Assembly (NCBI GenBank): GCA_001584585.1
Contig: LSYV01000039.1
Span: forward strand, 721,044 to 742,562
From: Gonium pectorale
Lineage: Eukaryota > Chlorophyta > Chlorophyceae > Chlamydomonadales > Volvocaceae
DNA length: 21,519 nucleotides
Direction of reading: 5' to 3'
A model generated the notes under the pieces. The model was given only the letters and a program-made list of their open reading frames with translations. It was not told the origin of the DNA and did not search any database. How positions within the stretch are numbered: position 1 is the stretch's first letter; each line of letters starts with the position of its first letter. The translations under genes were made by a program, and so were the position numbers. Positions 20,801 to 21,519 of the stretch are shown one piece after another.

Positions 20801-21102
20801 GCGGAAACCACGGCGGCCAGGGCGGTAACGGCGGAGGTTCTGGTGGAGGCAGGCTTGGTGATGGCGGAAATGACGGTGGCGACGCAGGCGGCTGCGGCAG
20901 CTCCGGCGGCTGTGGGAGCGACGGCGACGGGGGTGCGTACGCACGCGGCGGCGGCCGGGGTGCTCGCTGCGCCGCCTCCAGGGCCTGCGGCGCGTGGCGC
21001 ATCAGCACCGCCGCTGCCAGCGCCCGCCACTCGGGCTCCGGAACCACCAGGGTCACGTTGTCTAGAAGAAGAAGCGGAGCCGGGTCGCCGGGGGAACCGC
21101 TC
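14904..21102 (-). CDS. Receptor-like TKL protein kinase, gene 2 (5' part not seen)
   Basis: Proposed exons in transcription order: 21102-20783, 20509-20295, 20121-19953, 19752-19151, 18845-18651, 18516-18376, 17834-17618, 17325-17119, 16472-16341, 16187-15949, 15642-15448, 15074-14904 (stop). Together they give 2803 nt, one open chain of 933 codons after a partial first codon. Each exon corresponds to one of exons 11-22 of the convergent gene with the same intron phase; three have identical lengths (169, 217 and 132 nt). Parts seen: last ectodomain strand, Pro-rich stalk, membrane helix at 19537-19451, linker, kinase. The C-terminus carries 15 further residues, Ala-rich, beyond where gene 1 stops. 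The first visible exon opens in mid-codon behind an acceptor at 21105-21103, so more exons must lie upstream, or have been lost. The sequence to 21519 has no similarity to gene 1 exon 10. The visible part shows no frameshift or stop. Confidence 0.85.
16473..17118 (-). other. Long intron of gene 2 (646 nt)
   Basis: It separates the hinge exon from the catalytic-loop exon; the matching intron of gene 1 is 264 nt. The extra sequence is less GC-rich (16500-17000) and has no recognised coding or repeat content. A past insertion is possible. Confidence 0.5.
17983..18160. repeat. Imperfect 87-bp tandem duplication in a gene 2 intron
   Basis: Copies start at 17983 and 18070, each beginning GAT-(A/G)-(T/C)AC-G-CCCGCAAAGCC and sharing AAAAGGCAGC, GTTTGCGC, GATGATG and CAGGGTT-CGAAGCGT. 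It lies in the 541-nt intron (17835-18375) before the kinase exons and is not found in gene 1. Confidence 0.8.
19451..19537 (-). other. Transmembrane helix, gene 2
   Basis: The helix runs from WVVPLEVALPVTVG through SALLVVAAAWAWVTV and ends in KRRR, giving the same type I topology as gene 1. One Glu lies near the outer end (PLEVALP), which gene 1 lacks. Confidence 0.85.
19953..21102 (-). other. Ectodomain end, Pro-rich stalk and membrane-proximal domain, gene 2
   Basis: The first visible exon starts SGSPGDPAPLLLLDNVTLVV, the same last strand motif as gene 1, then runs into a proline tract (LPQPPASPPSFPPSPSLPPP and PPPPPPKPPSPPYSATTRD) and the conserved PLSLDSSSGVLVLASARH exon. Compared with gene 1 the tract has several insertions and replacements. 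The introns at 20510-20782 and 20122-20294 contain nothing I recognise. Confidence 0.75.
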
Positions 21103-21290
21103 CTGCGGCGGAGGGCACATGTCGGGCAGAGCCAACATATATCATTCAGGGGCTTGGCAGACTTCATGGCACCTCAAGTAGCCCAAGCGCCCGAACGGCG
21201 CCGGCACAGTAATCGGACAAACGAACAGCGCAACTAGCCGAAGCAGTGGTAAACCACTTCCCTGACACGTCCCCTGCTCACCTAGGTTAG

Positions 21291-21519
21291 GCTAGGTGCG
21301 AGCGGACATGCAAGGTGTGCGGTGATGCCACAGCGATGGAGGACGAGCTGCATGTGTTTTGCGAGTGCCCGTGCTATGAGCACCTTCGCGACCAATTTGA
21401 AGGCGCATTGCAGTTCAAGCGCCGGGACATGATTACGATTATGAAGGAGGCCCACCTGCTGAGGTGGCAGCCTCTTTGCAGGCTGTCTGGGATACTAGGC
21501 ACGCCATACTTCGGCGCCA
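21291..21519 (+). mobile_element. 3' end region of a non-LTR retrotransposon (RT-associated zinc finger), partial
   Basis: An open frame after a stop at 21288 reads CKVCGDATAMEDELHVFCEC followed by PCYEHLRDQFEG, and stays open to the window edge. The arrangement C-x2-C, acidic ED, H-x4-C-P-x-Y and LR matches the zinc-binding segment found after the reverse transcriptase domain in many LINE-type elements. The RT domain itself is not seen, so this is a fragment, a spliced exon, or a host gene that took up the motif. It runs opposite to gene 2, which it faces head to head. Confidence 0.5.

Overview
The window looks like nuclear DNA of a volvocine-type green alga (Chlamydomonas/Volvox relatives). 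The reasons are GC-rich exons, many short introns with GTGAG/GTAAG-type donors and CAG acceptors, TGTAA motifs of the kind used as poly(A) signals in these algae, hydroxyproline-type (Ser)-Pro-rich stretches, and TKL-type kinases with an HGDLKP catalytic loop. The genus cannot be fixed from the sequence alone. I see no prokaryotic operon, tRNA, rRNA or CRISPR array.

Layout: 1-2280 is sequence without a recognisable gene (a few hairpins, short repeats and a doubtful Cys-rich reading frame). 2318-13511 (+) is a complete 22-exon gene for a single-pass receptor-like protein kinase of about 1717 residues: cryptic mini-exon plus signal peptide, long ectodomain built from repeated L-x-L-x-N-x-T-L strands, Pro-rich stalk, one membrane helix at 9143-9226, juxtamembrane linker, TKL kinase domain. 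13512-14903 is the spacer between two convergent genes; it carries a perfect 25-bp inverted repeat. 21102-14904 (-) is a second receptor kinase, a paralogue of the first. Twelve exons are visible, each matching exons 11-22 of gene 1 in order, content and intron phase. Its 5' part is not in the window; only 190 bp upstream of its first visible exon the opposite strand begins an open frame with a non-LTR-retrotransposon-type zinc finger (21291-21519).

Both coding chains close perfectly across all splice junctions with no internal stop (5154 nt in gene 1; 2803 nt visible in gene 2), so both genes look intact where seen. The pair is a tail-to-tail duplication of a surface receptor kinase. The two copies share the glycine loop, the VAVK lysine, the alpha-C glutamate, a non-RD HGD catalytic loop, DFG and APE. 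They differ in the Pro-rich stalk, the juxtamembrane linker and a low-complexity insert inside the catalytic core. The ligand and pathway cannot be inferred.

The most interesting points are: an almost identical catalytic-loop exon (4 differences in 132) set among much more diverged exons, suggesting gene conversion; a conserved intron start after the APE exon that would give the same truncated product from both genes; a duplicated pseudo-exon in gene 1 that would give a secreted, kinase-less isoform; the retroelement at the broken 5' side of gene 2; and the perfect hairpin between the two gene ends.
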